NCBI GenBank assembly: GCA_020444205.1
Contig: JAHLLJ010000001.1
Coordinates: 50,088 to 114,087 of the forward strand
Reading direction: 5' to 3'
From: Deltaproteobacteria bacterium
GTDB lineage: Bacteria > Desulfobacterota > Desulfarculia > Desulfarculales > Desulfarculaceae
DNA length: 64,000 nucleotides
The notes under the pieces were generated by a model. It was not told where the DNA came from and made no database searches. It was given only the letters and a program-made list of their open reading frames with translations. This document shows, in pieces, positions 17,681 to 26,728 of this stretch; position 1 is the first letter of the stretch; each line of letters starts with the position of its first letter. The position numbers were made by a program, and so were the translations under genes.

Positions 17681-19480
17681 ATGAATCGTCCGGATGCAAC
17701 TCCCCCTTCCGATTTCAAGACCGATTTGGCCGGCCTCGATGTGAGCCGCGCTTCGGTGGCTTGGCTTTTTATCCTCACCATGGTGCTGGCTCTGTTCGAG
17801 GGTGTGGGGCTGGGCATGCTACTGCCGGTGTTGGCCTACGTGCGCACCGGTGGTTTGCCGGGTGGCGGACCCGCCAGCCAGATAATGCAGGATGCTTTGG
17901 GCTGGCTGGGGGCTTGGGGTAAAAGCTGGGAGCTGGCCGGCCTGCTGGTCATGACCTTCGGGATCATCTGTCTGCGTTACGCGGTCAACTACGTACGTGA
18001 CGTTAGGTTGGCTCGTTTGCGCCTTTCCATCACCCGCACCCTGCGCAACAAGGTGGTGCGATCCCTGGTGCGCTCTGATCTTGGTTATCTGCTCTCCAAT
18101 CGTAGCGGCGAGTTGCAGACCAATCTGATCCTGGAGACCGACCGGGCCGGACAGGCGGCCTCGGCTCAGATAAGCATCGTCACCTCTTCGGCCCTTATAG
18201 TGGTGTATGTCTTGCTCCTGATTTTGCTTTCGCCCCTGCTCACCGCCTGCACCGCGCCCATACTGGCCGCCGTGGCCTTGGTGCTGCGTTGGCAGAGCAA
18301 GAAGTCGGTGTCCTTGGCCAATGCGGTGAGCGAACAAAACCTGCGTCTGGGCGACCAGGCCTCCGAGGTTTTGGGAGGCATCCTGCGCATAAAAATGAGG
18401 GGCCAGGAGGAACACGCCGAACAACTGCTGTCGTCCACGGCTAACCGCATTTTCCACGGCATGTTCAACCTTGAGCGTCTGCGTTTGGCGGTGGAGATAT
18501 CCACCCATCCGCTGATGGCCGCGGCCGGCCTACTGGTCATCCTTCTGGCGGTGGCTGCCGCCGAGGTGGGGCTGGCGGTAATGGCGGTGTTCGTTTTCGT
18601 TCTGGTGCGCATGGGGCCCCAAGTGAACCAGTTCATCAATTTATGGTCCCACCGCAACGCTTGTCTGGCCAGCTTGCACCGAGTGCGGGCCATGATGACC
18701 CAGGCCGGTCAGCGGCGCGAATCAGTGGGAGGCGACCGGCAGGAGCCTGCTCCCACCAAGGGAGTGGAGTTCCGCGACGTCTGGTTCCGCTACCCCGGTT
18801 CCCTGGAAGACGGCTACGCCCTTGAAGAGATTGACTGCGCTATTCCGGCGCCATCGCTTACCGCGGTGGTGGGGCGCTCCGGGGCGGGCAAGTCCACCCT
18901 GGCCAACCTGCTTTCAGCCTATCACCTGCCAAGCCAGGGCCAAATCCTGCTGGACGGTCAACCCATGGAAAGCTACCGCCTTGCGGCGCTACGCAAGGGT
19001 ATGGCCTTTGTGGACCAGGAGCCTTTCTTTTTCAACGACACCATCCGGGAGAACCTGAACTTCGGGGTGGAGCCTCCCCTGAGCGACGCTGATCTGGAAC
19101 AGGCCCTCAAGGACAGCGGAAGCTGGGAGTTCGTCAGCCGCCTGGAGCAGGGCCTGGACACCCCGGTAGGAGAGCGCGGTTCGCGCCTTTCCCAGGGGCA
19201 AAAGCAGCGCCTGGCCATTGCCCACGCCCTGGCGGTGAAGGCCAGGGTGCTTATTTTCGACGAGCCCACCAGCGCCCTGGACAAAACTTCCGAGCTGATT
19301 ATCGCCCAAACCATCCGCGAGCTGGCCTCGCGCCTGATGGTAATCGTCATCGCCCACCGTCTGCAAACCGTACGCTGGGCTGACCGTATTTTGTTTTTGG
19401 AGAGGGGGAGGCTCATCGCCCAGGGCGACCATGATTCCCTGATTGCCGACTGCCCTCAATACCGCGAGCTTTTTGGCTAG
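17681..19480 (+). CDS. ABC exporter with fused permease and ATPase (MsbA-like flippase)
   Basis: The start is placed at ATG 17681 (599 aa), downstream of AGGAG, rather than at the track's 17645. The N-terminal 330 residues contain about six transmembrane segments of a type-I exporter. The C-terminal nucleotide-binding domain shows GRSGAGKST (Walker A, about 405), a Q-loop FVDQEPFFF, the signature LSQGQKQRLAIA (about 503), VLIFDEPTSALD (Walker B) and the switch His in IVIAHRL. Such half-transporters dimerise. Within a glycan locus the likely cargo is a lipid-linked oligosaccharide or glycolipid moved across the inner membrane. Confidence 0.88.
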   Translation: MNRPDATPPSDFKTDLAGLDVSRASVAWLFILTMVLALFEGVGLGMLLPVLAYVRTGGLPGGGPASQIMQDALGWLGAWGKSWELAGLLVMTFGIICLRYAVNYVRDVRLARLRLSITRTLRNKVVRSLVRSDLGYLLSNRSGELQTNLILETDRAGQAASAQISIVTSSALIVVYVLLLILLSPLLTACTAPILAAVALVLRWQSKKSVSLANAVSEQNLRLGDQASEVLGGILRIKMRGQEEHAEQLLSSTANRIFHGMFNLERLRLAVEISTHPLMAAAGLLVILLAVAAAEVGLAVMAVFVFVLVRMGPQVNQFINLWSHRNACLASLHRVRAMMTQAGQRRESVGGDRQEPAPTKGVEFRDVWFRYPGSLEDGYALEEIDCAIPAPSLTAVVGRSGAGKSTLANLLSAYHLPSQGQILLDGQPMESYRLAALRKGMAFVDQEPFFFNDTIRENLNFGVEPPLSDADLEQALKDSGSWEFVSRLEQGLDTPVGERGSRLSQGQKQRLAIAHALAVKARVLIFDEPTSALDKTSELIIAQTIRELASRLMVIVIAHRLQTVRWADRILFLERGRLIAQGDHDSLIADCPQYRELFG

Positions 19481-19500
19481 AACAAGTAAAACCCCAACGC

Positions 19501-20421
19501 TCAGCCCCGCTTGGGCAACAAGGCGCGCAGACGCACCGTAACCGCCTTAAGCAGGTGCCTTAGCGCAAGGTGGCGTCCCAGGTAGCGCCGCGCGCGAATC
19601 TCCCAACGGGGCATCCGGGCGGCCGCCCGGGGAAGGGCCTCCAGCATTTTCAGGGGCGGACGTGGCTCAAGGGAGTCCCAATGGATTAGGCCGCGCATCA
19701 CCGCGTCCCAGGCCATTACCAGAGCCATGGCTTGGGAAAGGTCGCCGTCGCTTTCGGGCTCCGAACGCAGGGCCATCTGCTGGTGGGCCTTGGCCAGATA
19801 GGCGGCGAAATCAAAAGAAGCGGGGTCGTTGGGGTAAACGTCGGTAAGGGCGTAATCGAGCTGGCGGATTATCAGTTGACGCAGGTCGCGGTAATTGCGG
19901 TGGTGGATGTGAGGCCCTTGGCTGGGCGGCACCTCACGCAAGCGGGCCGGTCCGCTGGTCACCACCGGCGGGGTGTGATGGGCGTCCGGCCAGAGCACCG
20001 CGCCCTTTTTAAAAAGGCGCGTCTGATAGTCTGGGTGACGTCCCCCGCCCAGCATCACTTGGTCTCCCAGGTAGTTGTAGCGAGGCAGGGCAAAGGCGTC
20101 GAATTTTTGTCCCTGATCAGCGATGAGCCTGTGCACCAACTCCGGAGCGTCATCTGATAGATACTCGTCGGAATCAAGCACCAACACCCAATCACCCGAG
20201 GCTTTGGCCACGTAACGATTGCGCACTCCGTCGATGCGCGGGGCTATCTGGGTGTGGTGCACCACCGCGTCATGACGCCCGGCTATGGCTACGCTGTCGT
20301 CGCTGCTTTCCATGTCCACCACCATAAGCTCGTCCACCCAGGCCAGGCTGGCCAGGGCCGCGTCCAGGGTGGCCGCCGAGTCTCGCGTGTGAACAATGCC
20401 GGTGATTTTGGGCTTAACCAT
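19501..20421 (-). CDS. Glycosyltransferase, GT2 family (WaaE/KdtX-like)
   Basis: The 306-aa product starts ITGIVHTRDSAATLDAALASL and continues with ELMVVDMESSDDSVAIA and LVLDSDEYLSDD, where DSDE is the metal-binding DxD. HPDYQTRLFKKGAVLWPDAHH then matches the pattern of LPS-core beta-glucosyltransferases (WaaE/KdtX class: HPDxxxRLFRR...W...VHE). It lies 3 nt downstream of the next gene on the minus strand and converges on the ABC exporter with a 20-nt gap. It is predicted to act at the cytoplasmic membrane on LPS core or surface glycan. Confidence 0.85.
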   Translation of the reverse strand: MVKPKITGIVHTRDSAATLDAALASLAWVDELMVVDMESSDDSVAIAGRHDAVVHHTQIAPRIDGVRNRYVAKASGDWVLVLDSDEYLSDDAPELVHRLIADQGQKFDAFALPRYNYLGDQVMLGGGRHPDYQTRLFKKGAVLWPDAHHTPPVVTSGPARLREVPPSQGPHIHHRNYRDLRQLIIRQLDYALTDVYPNDPASFDFAAYLAKAHQQMALRSEPESDGDLSQAMALVMAWDAVMRGLIHWDSLEPRPPLKMLEALPRAAARMPRWEIRARRYLGRHLALRHLLKAVTVRLRALLPKRG

Positions 20422-20424
20422 GGC

Positions 20425-21174
20425 TCATCCATCAATGGTATAGCGTCCCTGCCAACGGGACAAAAACAGTTTGCGGCTGGAGACGTCCATTTTAACCCGC
20501 CCTGGGGTCATGGACTCGAAATGCAACGACTCGCTGCCCTGGCAGCAAAAGATGCGCCAGCCTTCTTGACGGGCCCGCAGGCAAAAATCGATGTCTTCCA
20601 GGCCAAAGGGGTAATCTTGGTCCAGCCCATCCAGCGTTTGCCAAAGCTCGTGCCTTATCAGCATGCAAGCCCCGGTTACCGCCTGGAACTCACGCTCCAC
20701 CCGGGGCATGAGATGACTGGGCTCGGTTCGCAGCAGGTGATAGGGCCCCTGCGCGCCGGGTCCAAACACCACCCCCACGTGCTGCAGGCTGCCGTCGGGA
20801 AAAACCAGCCTGGCCCCGCATATGCCCGCTTGGGGTATGCGCTCCATCAGCCCCAGCATTTCGCCCATGGTCCGGGGCTGCAGGAACAGGTCATTGTTGA
20901 GCAGGAGATAATAGGCGGCGGGCCAGCGCCGGGCGGCCAGATTGTTGGCCTGGGCAAAGGAGTGATGAGCGTCCAGTCTGAGCAACTCGGCCCCCGCTGC
21001 GGCGATGCGCTTGGGCGGCAGGGGGGGATGGCTGGCGTTGTCCACCACGGCCACTGTACTTTGCTCCCGAACCCCAGCGGTTCCCAGGGATTTTCCCAGG
21101 GAGTCCAGGCACTGCTCCAACATGGGCAGCATGCCCCGGGAAGGGATTATCACCGTGACCTGATTGGAACTCAC
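20425..21174 (-). CDS. Glycosyltransferase, GT2 family
   Basis: The 249-aa protein has VTVIIPSRGMLPMLEQCLDSL, AVVDNASHPP, the FAQANNLAAR motif and the metal-binding LLLNNDLFLQP (about 92). FGLEDIDFCLRARQEGW (about 193) matches the catalytic ED-DLxxR region. The GTG start overlaps the TGA stop of the radical SAM gene (GTGA), so the two are translationally coupled. It is shorter than most family members and lacks any C-terminal extension. Acceptor unknown. Confidence 0.85.
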   Translation of the reverse strand: MSSNQVTVIIPSRGMLPMLEQCLDSLGKSLGTAGVREQSTVAVVDNASHPPLPPKRIAAAGAELLRLDAHHSFAQANNLAARRWPAAYYLLLNNDLFLQPRTMGEMLGLMERIPQAGICGARLVFPDGSLQHVGVVFGPGAQGPYHLLRTEPSHLMPRVEREFQAVTGACMLIRHELWQTLDGLDQDYPFGLEDIDFCLRARQEGWRIFCCQGSESLHFESMTPGRVKMDVSSRKLFLSRWQGRYTIDG

Positions 21175-22577
21175 GGGAGGTTCCTTTCGGCTCTGGCCAG
21201 TCGCCAGCTACGCAGGCGATAGGTGTAATGCTCCAGGCGCGGCCGCCAGAATTTTTGGTAACGGCTGATTACGGGGGCCAGCATGCGCTCCAGCTCATCA
21301 TAGTCTACCCCCCGCAAGAGCACCCGGCCCGGGCGGCGGCTGCCGGTCTGGGCGTGTTCCTGGTGAAGCATTAGCTCCTTTTCCAAGGCCCAATTATACA
21401 GCCACGAGCCGGGAATGGGACTCAAGAAGGAATGAGAAAAATAATTGGGCGCCATCTCCTTTATGGCTTGCAGGCTTATCTGGTCGTCCTCACGGTGCCA
21501 GGTCCCGTCCTCGCGAGGTATGCCTAAAATCAGGTTGGCGAAAACCTCCAGGCCCAGGTCCTGACAGATTGCCGCAGCCCGGCGGTTGATCGCGCTGGTG
21601 GTACCCTTGCCCAGCCAACCCAGGAGCTCATCGCTAAAAGATTCGAATCCGATGCTGATGACCTTGAGCCCGGCATCGCGCATCTCGGCGATGACTCCCG
21701 GATGGCGGCAAATCATATCCGCCCGGCAGGCAGCCCACCAACTCACTCCGCGCCGGGAATAGCCAGCCTGATGCATGGCCCGGCAAAAGCGGCTAGCCCA
21801 CTCCGGCTCGATAAGGAATTGGTCATCGTGGAAGATGATGCTCCGGAAACGGTAGCGCTGCCATAGCTCGGCCAATTCGAGCATGACATGCTCCACCGAG
21901 CGGCGGCGCAGATAAGGTATGCGCTTGCCGGGGTCGCGGGGCGAGGGCCTGGTGTAGAGGGCTTTCTCGCCGGGCCCGCAACAAAAGCGGCATCCCCAGG
22001 GACATCCCCGGCCGGTAAGCATGTCCACGATGGGAGGGCGCAGGCTCCAGACGGGATAAAGCAGGCGGCGGCGGTAATCGGGCAAGAGCTCACGCAGGGC
22101 AAAGGGCAGGGCGTCCAGCTCCGGCGGTTCGCCCCAGGTTATGTCATTAAATAAATCAGGGTTGGCGATGATCGCGGGCAAGCTTACTTCGCCTTCACCC
22201 CTGAGTACCTTGTGGGCTCCGGCGTCCAAGGCCTCTCTGGGGAACATGGTGTAGTGAATTCCCCCGGCCAGGCGCAATGCTCCCGGCGCCGTTTTCGAGG
22301 CCATGGCCAGGCAGCGGGCTGCCCTACCCGCATCCTGGGTGCGGGCGGTAACGCCAACCACCTGGGGCGCGGCCTGCTCCATCTCGTCCCTTGCTTGCTC
22401 CCAGCCGGACATCAAGCGCAGGTCCAACAAGGATACTTCGTGCCCTTGCTGCTTGAGGACCGCGGCCAAATGGGCCAGGCCGTGGTGGGGCAACAGGTCG
22501 TCCAGGTCCAGTGGATCGCGCCCAGATCCCCAACCCCGCGAGCCTTGCTGCGGGTTGACCAGCATAACCCTCACCAT
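21171..22577 (-). CDS. B12-binding-domain radical SAM enzyme
   Basis: The 468-aa protein has an N-terminal cobalamin-binding-type domain (residues about 1-140, with GLAHLAAVLKQQGHEVSLLDL and GVTARTQDAG). A radical SAM domain then carries GRGCPWGCRFCCGPG (CxxxCxxC, about 190) for the 4Fe-4S cluster. A classical DxHxxG cobalamin motif is not obvious, so B12 may be absent. Enzymes of this architecture perform methylations or C-C chemistry on unactivated carbons. Here it is coupled to glycosyltransferases, so the substrate may be a sugar or lipid carrier, but this is inference. The start ATG is followed by VRVMLVNPQ, typical of the family. Confidence 0.82.
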   Translation of the reverse strand: MVRVMLVNPQQGSRGWGSGRDPLDLDDLLPHHGLAHLAAVLKQQGHEVSLLDLRLMSGWEQARDEMEQAAPQVVGVTARTQDAGRAARCLAMASKTAPGALRLAGGIHYTMFPREALDAGAHKVLRGEGEVSLPAIIANPDLFNDITWGEPPELDALPFALRELLPDYRRRLLYPVWSLRPPIVDMLTGRGCPWGCRFCCGPGEKALYTRPSPRDPGKRIPYLRRRSVEHVMLELAELWQRYRFRSIIFHDDQFLIEPEWASRFCRAMHQAGYSRRGVSWWAACRADMICRHPGVIAEMRDAGLKVISIGFESFSDELLGWLGKGTTSAINRRAAAICQDLGLEVFANLILGIPREDGTWHREDDQISLQAIKEMAPNYFSHSFLSPIPGSWLYNWALEKELMLHQEHAQTGSRRPGRVLLRGVDYDELERMLAPVISRYQKFWRPRLEHYTYRLRSWRLARAERNLP

Positions 22578-22615
22578 GGATCAGGCCGGTCCACGGCGGC
22601 GGCAGGAACTGCCGT

Positions 22616-23983
22616 TCAAATCGGCAGGTATTGAAAGGCTTGCCACATTACGTCCTTGATGATGTAGTAGTCCCAGGCCAGCAGAATAAGGACCAGGGAC
22701 CAAGCCGCCGTCTTTTGCCAGGCTCTAGGAGCAAGCAACATGAGGCCGCCGGCCTGTAAAAAGGCAATGGCCAAGCCGGCCGGAAAAATCAGCCGGCCCT
22801 GGGAGGCCATGATCCCGCTATTGTAGGAAAGGAAGGCGGCAAAGGCGAGCAGCAACCAAGCCGGGGCCAGTGATTGCACTAGGCGCTCGCGCATGTCTGG
22901 GGAGCGCCAAAGTTGGCGGATCCAAAAAATCAGGCCTAGTAAACCGGTTACCAGCAGGGCGGTGTCCAGTATGCGGTAGGCCGTGCGGGGCATGATAAGG
23001 GCGAACTGGCCATATACCGCATAATAGCTCCAGCGGAAGCCGCCGAACTCTTCCCTGAAAAAATCCCAAGGATACATGGTGACCGCGCGGGTGGCCACGT
23101 AGGGCTCCCACAAGGCGCGGTTAAGAAGTAAAGCATCGCCAAACTGGCTGTAATTGCGCACCAGCCAAGGCACCAGCAAAGCCATGGTGCATAGGGCAGC
23201 GGTAGCCGCCAGGGCAAGGCAGCGGCTCCAAGGGAGGCCGTAAGTGCGTCCGCCCAAGAACAGGGCTCCGGCGGCCACTCCGGCCAGGCCCGCGGCGTTC
23301 ATCTTGCTGTAAGCGGCCAGGGCGCACAACCCCCCTAGCAAAGCGGCTCTGGCCATGGTGGGCGGTCTATCGGCGCGCAGGGTGCGGGCCAGCAGCAAGA
23401 GCACCAGGGCGGCCAGGGCGGTGGCGGCCACGTCGTTGCTCACCGAGGAGCAGGTCTCCAGCCAGCGTGGGTTCAGGGACCAAATGGCCGAGGCGGCAAG
23501 AGTCAGGGCCGTATCGCCCCGGCTCAACTCCCAGAACAGAGCCATGCCCAATAGCACCGCCGCCATGCCCCAAAGCACGGAGGCCGCCCGCATGGCGTAC
23601 ATAGCGCGGGCACCGGCAATCTGGTTTTTGCCTTGCAAGGGCTGGTAACGCCGGTGGATGGTTTGGCCGGGCGGTTGGGGCTCGCAGCGGAAATCCGGAT
23701 CAATATGCGGAAAGTCCAAGGGGCCCCGGTAGCCGGTGAGCCAAATCGCTGGGGCCAGGCTCAGGTAATACAACGGTGTCTGGTACCGCTCTTGACGAGA
23801 GTATATGCGGGCTATGTGAGCCAAGGAGTGATTGCGCTCCAACTTGGCCTCCCAATAGACCGCGTAGCTGAAATGCCGCAACTCGTCGGGGTTTTCATAG
23901 GGCGGCATTAGCACGGCCATGGCCGCGCTGCCCAACAAAAACAAAAGAGGGACTAGGACCCACCAAACCGGAAATCGCCTCAA
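22616..23983 (-). CDS. Multi-pass membrane protein, GT-C/DUF2142-like
   Basis: The 455-aa product begins with a transmembrane segment and then MPPYENPDELRHFSYAVYW (about 27-45), an acidic periplasmic loop of the ENPDE type found in GT39-like and DUF2142 polyprenyl-phosphate-sugar-dependent glycosyltransferases. At least ten hydrophobic segments follow (for example AALGGLCALAAYSK-type and LLVTGLLGLIFWI). It most likely adds sugars on the periplasmic face using a lipid-linked donor, or is a structural membrane protein of the locus. It overlaps the start side of the next GT by 4 nt (stop of the GT at 23980), so they are cotranscribed. Confidence 0.7.
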   Translation of the reverse strand: MRRFPVWWVLVPLLFLLGSAAMAVLMPPYENPDELRHFSYAVYWEAKLERNHSLAHIARIYSRQERYQTPLYYLSLAPAIWLTGYRGPLDFPHIDPDFRCEPQPPGQTIHRRYQPLQGKNQIAGARAMYAMRAASVLWGMAAVLLGMALFWELSRGDTALTLAASAIWSLNPRWLETCSSVSNDVAATALAALVLLLLARTLRADRPPTMARAALLGGLCALAAYSKMNAAGLAGVAAGALFLGGRTYGLPWSRCLALAATAALCTMALLVPWLVRNYSQFGDALLLNRALWEPYVATRAVTMYPWDFFREEFGGFRWSYYAVYGQFALIMPRTAYRILDTALLVTGLLGLIFWIRQLWRSPDMRERLVQSLAPAWLLLAFAAFLSYNSGIMASQGRLIFPAGLAIAFLQAGGLMLLAPRAWQKTAAWSLVLILLAWDYYIIKDVMWQAFQYLPI

Positions 23984-24861
23984 TTTGTCAGCTTTCTTAG
24001 CGGGCCTTGGAGCAAATGAGCCAGCCGCATCTTGAGGGTGTAGGGGTGGTAGCTGTAGGCGGTGCCCTTGGCCCTTAGGCGCATGAGCCCCCGCTGGGCG
24101 GCCTGGCTGGGTTGCATCATGTCCTGCAGGCGCTGGATCAGGCGCTCCGGCTCATCGACCAGGCAGTTGTACCCGTCGCGCAAAAACTCCATGCCCCCCA
24201 CCACCGGCACTGAAGCCACCAGGCATCCGGTGGCCATGGCCTCCAGGGAGGGCAAACCGAACTGTTCGTTAACCGCCGTGGCCAAGTAAACTCCGGCCCT
24301 TTTAAGATGGCGGCACACCAGCGCCTCGTCCATGTTGTCCAGAGGCACCCAGTTGATCTGGCGAAGGTTCTTCGCCGCCTTGGTGGCTATGCCCAAGCCC
24401 CGGCGGGGCATGTAGGCGGCCTCGTTGTCCAGCTTGGTTTCCCCTGGACCGAAGAAGCATTCTGATACGGAAATACCTACATGTATGGAGTCTTGGCCGT
24501 AATTTTGTTTTAGGTGGACCTTTGCTTCTTCCCAGCAGGTCAAAAACAAAATGTCCGGGTGGTTGAAGACCCGCTCCATGGTGGGGGTCCCCTGCACATG
24601 GCATATCAGGCGGGCACTGGTTCGCGCCAGATCGTCCAGGTCGCGGGGCCAGTTGATCACCGCCCAATCCTGGGGAGTGATGCGCTCCAGGGCCTGGTCG
24701 CGTTCCATCACTGGCACAGAACTGGCAAACCACTGAGGTGCCTCGCCGCCGGGGGTGGCCACCACACCGGGCACGCCAAGGGAGATCAGGGCCTCCATGA
24801 ACTGGAAACCCACCTTTACGCCCCCGGCGATGCCAGCCGTGGGAAGGAAATAGTAGATCAT
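23980..24861 (-). CDS. Glycosyltransferase, GT4/WsaF-like
   Basis: The start is set at ATG 24861 (MIYYFLPTAGIAGGVKVGFQF, 293 aa), because it overlaps the upstream stop as ATGA and has GGGG 7 nt upstream. The track start at 24882 adds only seven residues. The GGVKVGFQFMEAL N-terminal loop and the C-terminal EQFGLPSLEAMATGCLVASVPVVGG donor-binding region (about 215) are GT-B features shared with rhamnan-type WsaF enzymes. The protein is short and lacks some of the middle linker, so the N-terminal domain is compact. It sits in a tightly packed minus-strand run of five to six glycan genes. Confidence 0.75.
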   Translation of the reverse strand: MIYYFLPTAGIAGGVKVGFQFMEALISLGVPGVVATPGGEAPQWFASSVPVMERDQALERITPQDWAVINWPRDLDDLARTSARLICHVQGTPTMERVFNHPDILFLTCWEEAKVHLKQNYGQDSIHVGISVSECFFGPGETKLDNEAAYMPRRGLGIATKAAKNLRQINWVPLDNMDEALVCRHLKRAGVYLATAVNEQFGLPSLEAMATGCLVASVPVVGGMEFLRDGYNCLVDEPERLIQRLQDMMQPSQAAQRGLMRLRAKGTAYSYHPYTLKMRLAHLLQGPLRKLTN

Positions 24862-25652
24862 TTGAGCACCCCTTTGGCCCACAAGCCCGGCAGGGTGATC
24901 AGCCCCAGCCCCACCGCGAACACAATGCCGTAGTGCCTGGCCGCGTACTTAAGGCGTCCCCACCCCAAAAGCCACCGGCGGCGGGCGCTGGTCACTTTGG
25001 CTCCTTGGGCAGTGAGATGGGGCATGGTGTAGTCAAGCTCCACCACGCGTCCTCCAGCCTGGTGCAGACGCAGGCCCAACTCCACGTCTTCCATGTACAT
25101 GAAGTAGTTGGTGGCGAGCCCGCCCAGGCTCAGGAAGAGGTCGCGGCGAATAAACAGGCAGGCCCCATGGGCCCAGTGCCAGGATTTATCGTCATATCCT
25201 GGCAGGCGGCGCATCCAGGCCAGCCGCTGGGGGCAGGGCCAGGCCAGGGTCATCATGTCATGGGCCAGCTTCAGGCGGCTATAGCCCGGCTGGCGGCCGG
25301 GCATTGCCTGGCCGTGGTCGTCCAAGGCCGGGGCGGCAATCAACTTTTCGCCGCCATCAAGAGCCTGCATGCCCATGGTAAAAAGCTCCGGTGTGGCTAG
25401 GCCGTCGGGGTTGAGCAGGCAGATGTAGCGGCTTTGAGAGGCCCGCACGCCATGATTCACCGCCCGGGCAAAGCCCACGTTTTCCGGCATGGTCAAGAGC
25501 CGCACTCCACGGCCGCGCACCAGCTCCACAGTTTGGTCGTTGGAGGCATTGTCCACCACCAAGGCGCGCCCAGCCCAGGCGCCGAGGCTATCCAGGCAGG
25601 CCGCTATTACTCTTGCGGAGTTGTAGGTCACGATGATGATGGAGAGGCTCAT
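24858..25652 (-). CDS. Glycosyltransferase, GT2 family (rhamnosyltransferase-like)
   Basis: The 264-aa protein shows LSIIIVTYNSARVIAACLDSL, ALVVDNASNDQT, the MPENVGFARAVNHGV motif and the metal-binding LLNPDGLATPE (about 78). MEDVELGLRLHQAGG (about 190) completes the pattern, and HGACLFIRRDLF precedes it. NVGFAxxxNxG plus NPD is characteristic of WbbL-like rhamnosyltransferases. The C-terminus ends in a hydrophobic stretch that may associate with the membrane. It overlaps the next gene by 4 nt and follows the DxD transferase by 3 nt. Confidence 0.85.
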   Translation of the reverse strand: MSLSIIIVTYNSARVIAACLDSLGAWAGRALVVDNASNDQTVELVRGRGVRLLTMPENVGFARAVNHGVRASQSRYICLLNPDGLATPELFTMGMQALDGGEKLIAAPALDDHGQAMPGRQPGYSRLKLAHDMMTLAWPCPQRLAWMRRLPGYDDKSWHWAHGACLFIRRDLFLSLGGLATNYFMYMEDVELGLRLHQAGGRVVELDYTMPHLTAQGAKVTSARRRWLLGWGRLKYAARHYGIVFAVGLGLITLPGLWAKGVLK

Positions 25653-25655
25653 CTT

Positions 25656-26465
25656 TCATCCCACCCCTTGCCGCCAAGTGTCGCGTATGCGCCTGAGCTG
25701 ACGCCAGCCGGGGCGCATGCAGAAATTGCTGAAATGTACCACATAGGCCCCCGGACGGGGGAAGCCTTGGTCCCAGTGCTCGCAATGATTCCATTGCCAG
25801 GGCAATTCCCGGCAAGAGTGGGGATAAAGGTTGTTGGCGTAGTACTGGAAATAATCCTGGTCCGCGACCATGTGCTCCCCCACAATGTGATCGCCCGGTC
25901 GCTTGGCGAGCATCTCTTGGGCCCAGGCGGATAGGCGCTCGAGTTCCTTCCGCTGGGCCAGAACCACACCGGAGTTGTAAAACCGGTAGCCCTCCAAGGG
26001 GGGCGCCTGGGCTTCTGGATCCAGCCAGGCCAGGGAGTGCTTTTGGTAGTGCTGCAAAAAGTCTACGCGGCTCATGGTGGAGTTCAGGATGGTGGTCTGC
26101 TCCACCATACCCAGGCCTCGGCCGTCCAAGGCCCTGCGGACGTCGTCGGCGGTTATGTTTCGCACCAACACCGCGTCCGCATCCAAGAGCATGACCAACT
26201 CGGATTCGGTGTGCTGCAGAAGCGTGTTGATAGCTTGAAATTTGGCCAGGAATCGCCGCGCCCGGACCCCATGCTCCACCTGGCCCAGCGGGCGCACCAG
26301 CAAACGTTTCCGGCGGAGCAGACCGGTTTTATACATATGATCGGTGACCACGAATACGTTGAAGCCACTACGCCGCAACACCGACAGCACTGCTTGGCGG
26401 CCCGCCAGATAATATGTGGGATGCCCATGTATTAACATGCACACCCAAACGTCGGTCTTTTTCAC
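25656..26465 (-). CDS. Putative GT-A glycosyltransferase with DADAV metal motif
   Basis: The 269-aa protein has FNVFVVTDHMY near the N-terminus and ELVMLLDADAVLV (about 90-101), a strand-DxD arrangement typical of GT8-like and other nucleotide-diphospho-sugar transferases. YRFYNSGVVLAQ (about 162), ADQDYFQYY and a C-terminal VVHFSNF complete the pattern seen in proteins of the glycogenin/GT77-like fold. I do not recognise a specific family. It is the first gene of the minus-strand glycan group and is separated from the Liv operon by about 260 nt in which I see no gene. Confidence 0.6.
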   Translation of the reverse strand: MKKTDVWVCMLIHGHPTYYLAGRQAVLSVLRRSGFNVFVVTDHMYKTGLLRRKRLLVRPLGQVEHGVRARRFLAKFQAINTLLQHTESELVMLLDADAVLVRNITADDVRRALDGRGLGMVEQTTILNSTMSRVDFLQHYQKHSLAWLDPEAQAPPLEGYRFYNSGVVLAQRKELERLSAWAQEMLAKRPGDHIVGEHMVADQDYFQYYANNLYPHSCRELPWQWNHCEHWDQGFPRPGAYVVHFSNFCMRPGWRQLRRIRDTWRQGVG

Positions 26466-26728
26466 TACATGGCCTTTGACGCCCGGGTGCGGCCTTTATT
26501 GTCAGGCTTACAGCGCATGGGCTGACGGCCATATCTCAACCCAGGCAGGTATTGGGTTCGGAAGCTATTTTGGAATTATTAATAGCATCCAACGCTTTTG
26601 TAAAGCCCGGCATGGCCGGGGTCTCCCAGCGACAACAATGCCGGCATGGGTTGCACCCGGGACCCTCTGATGAGTATTGCCAGACATTGGCTGGATTTTA
26701 CGGTTGTGGAAATTAAATGCTTAGGCGA

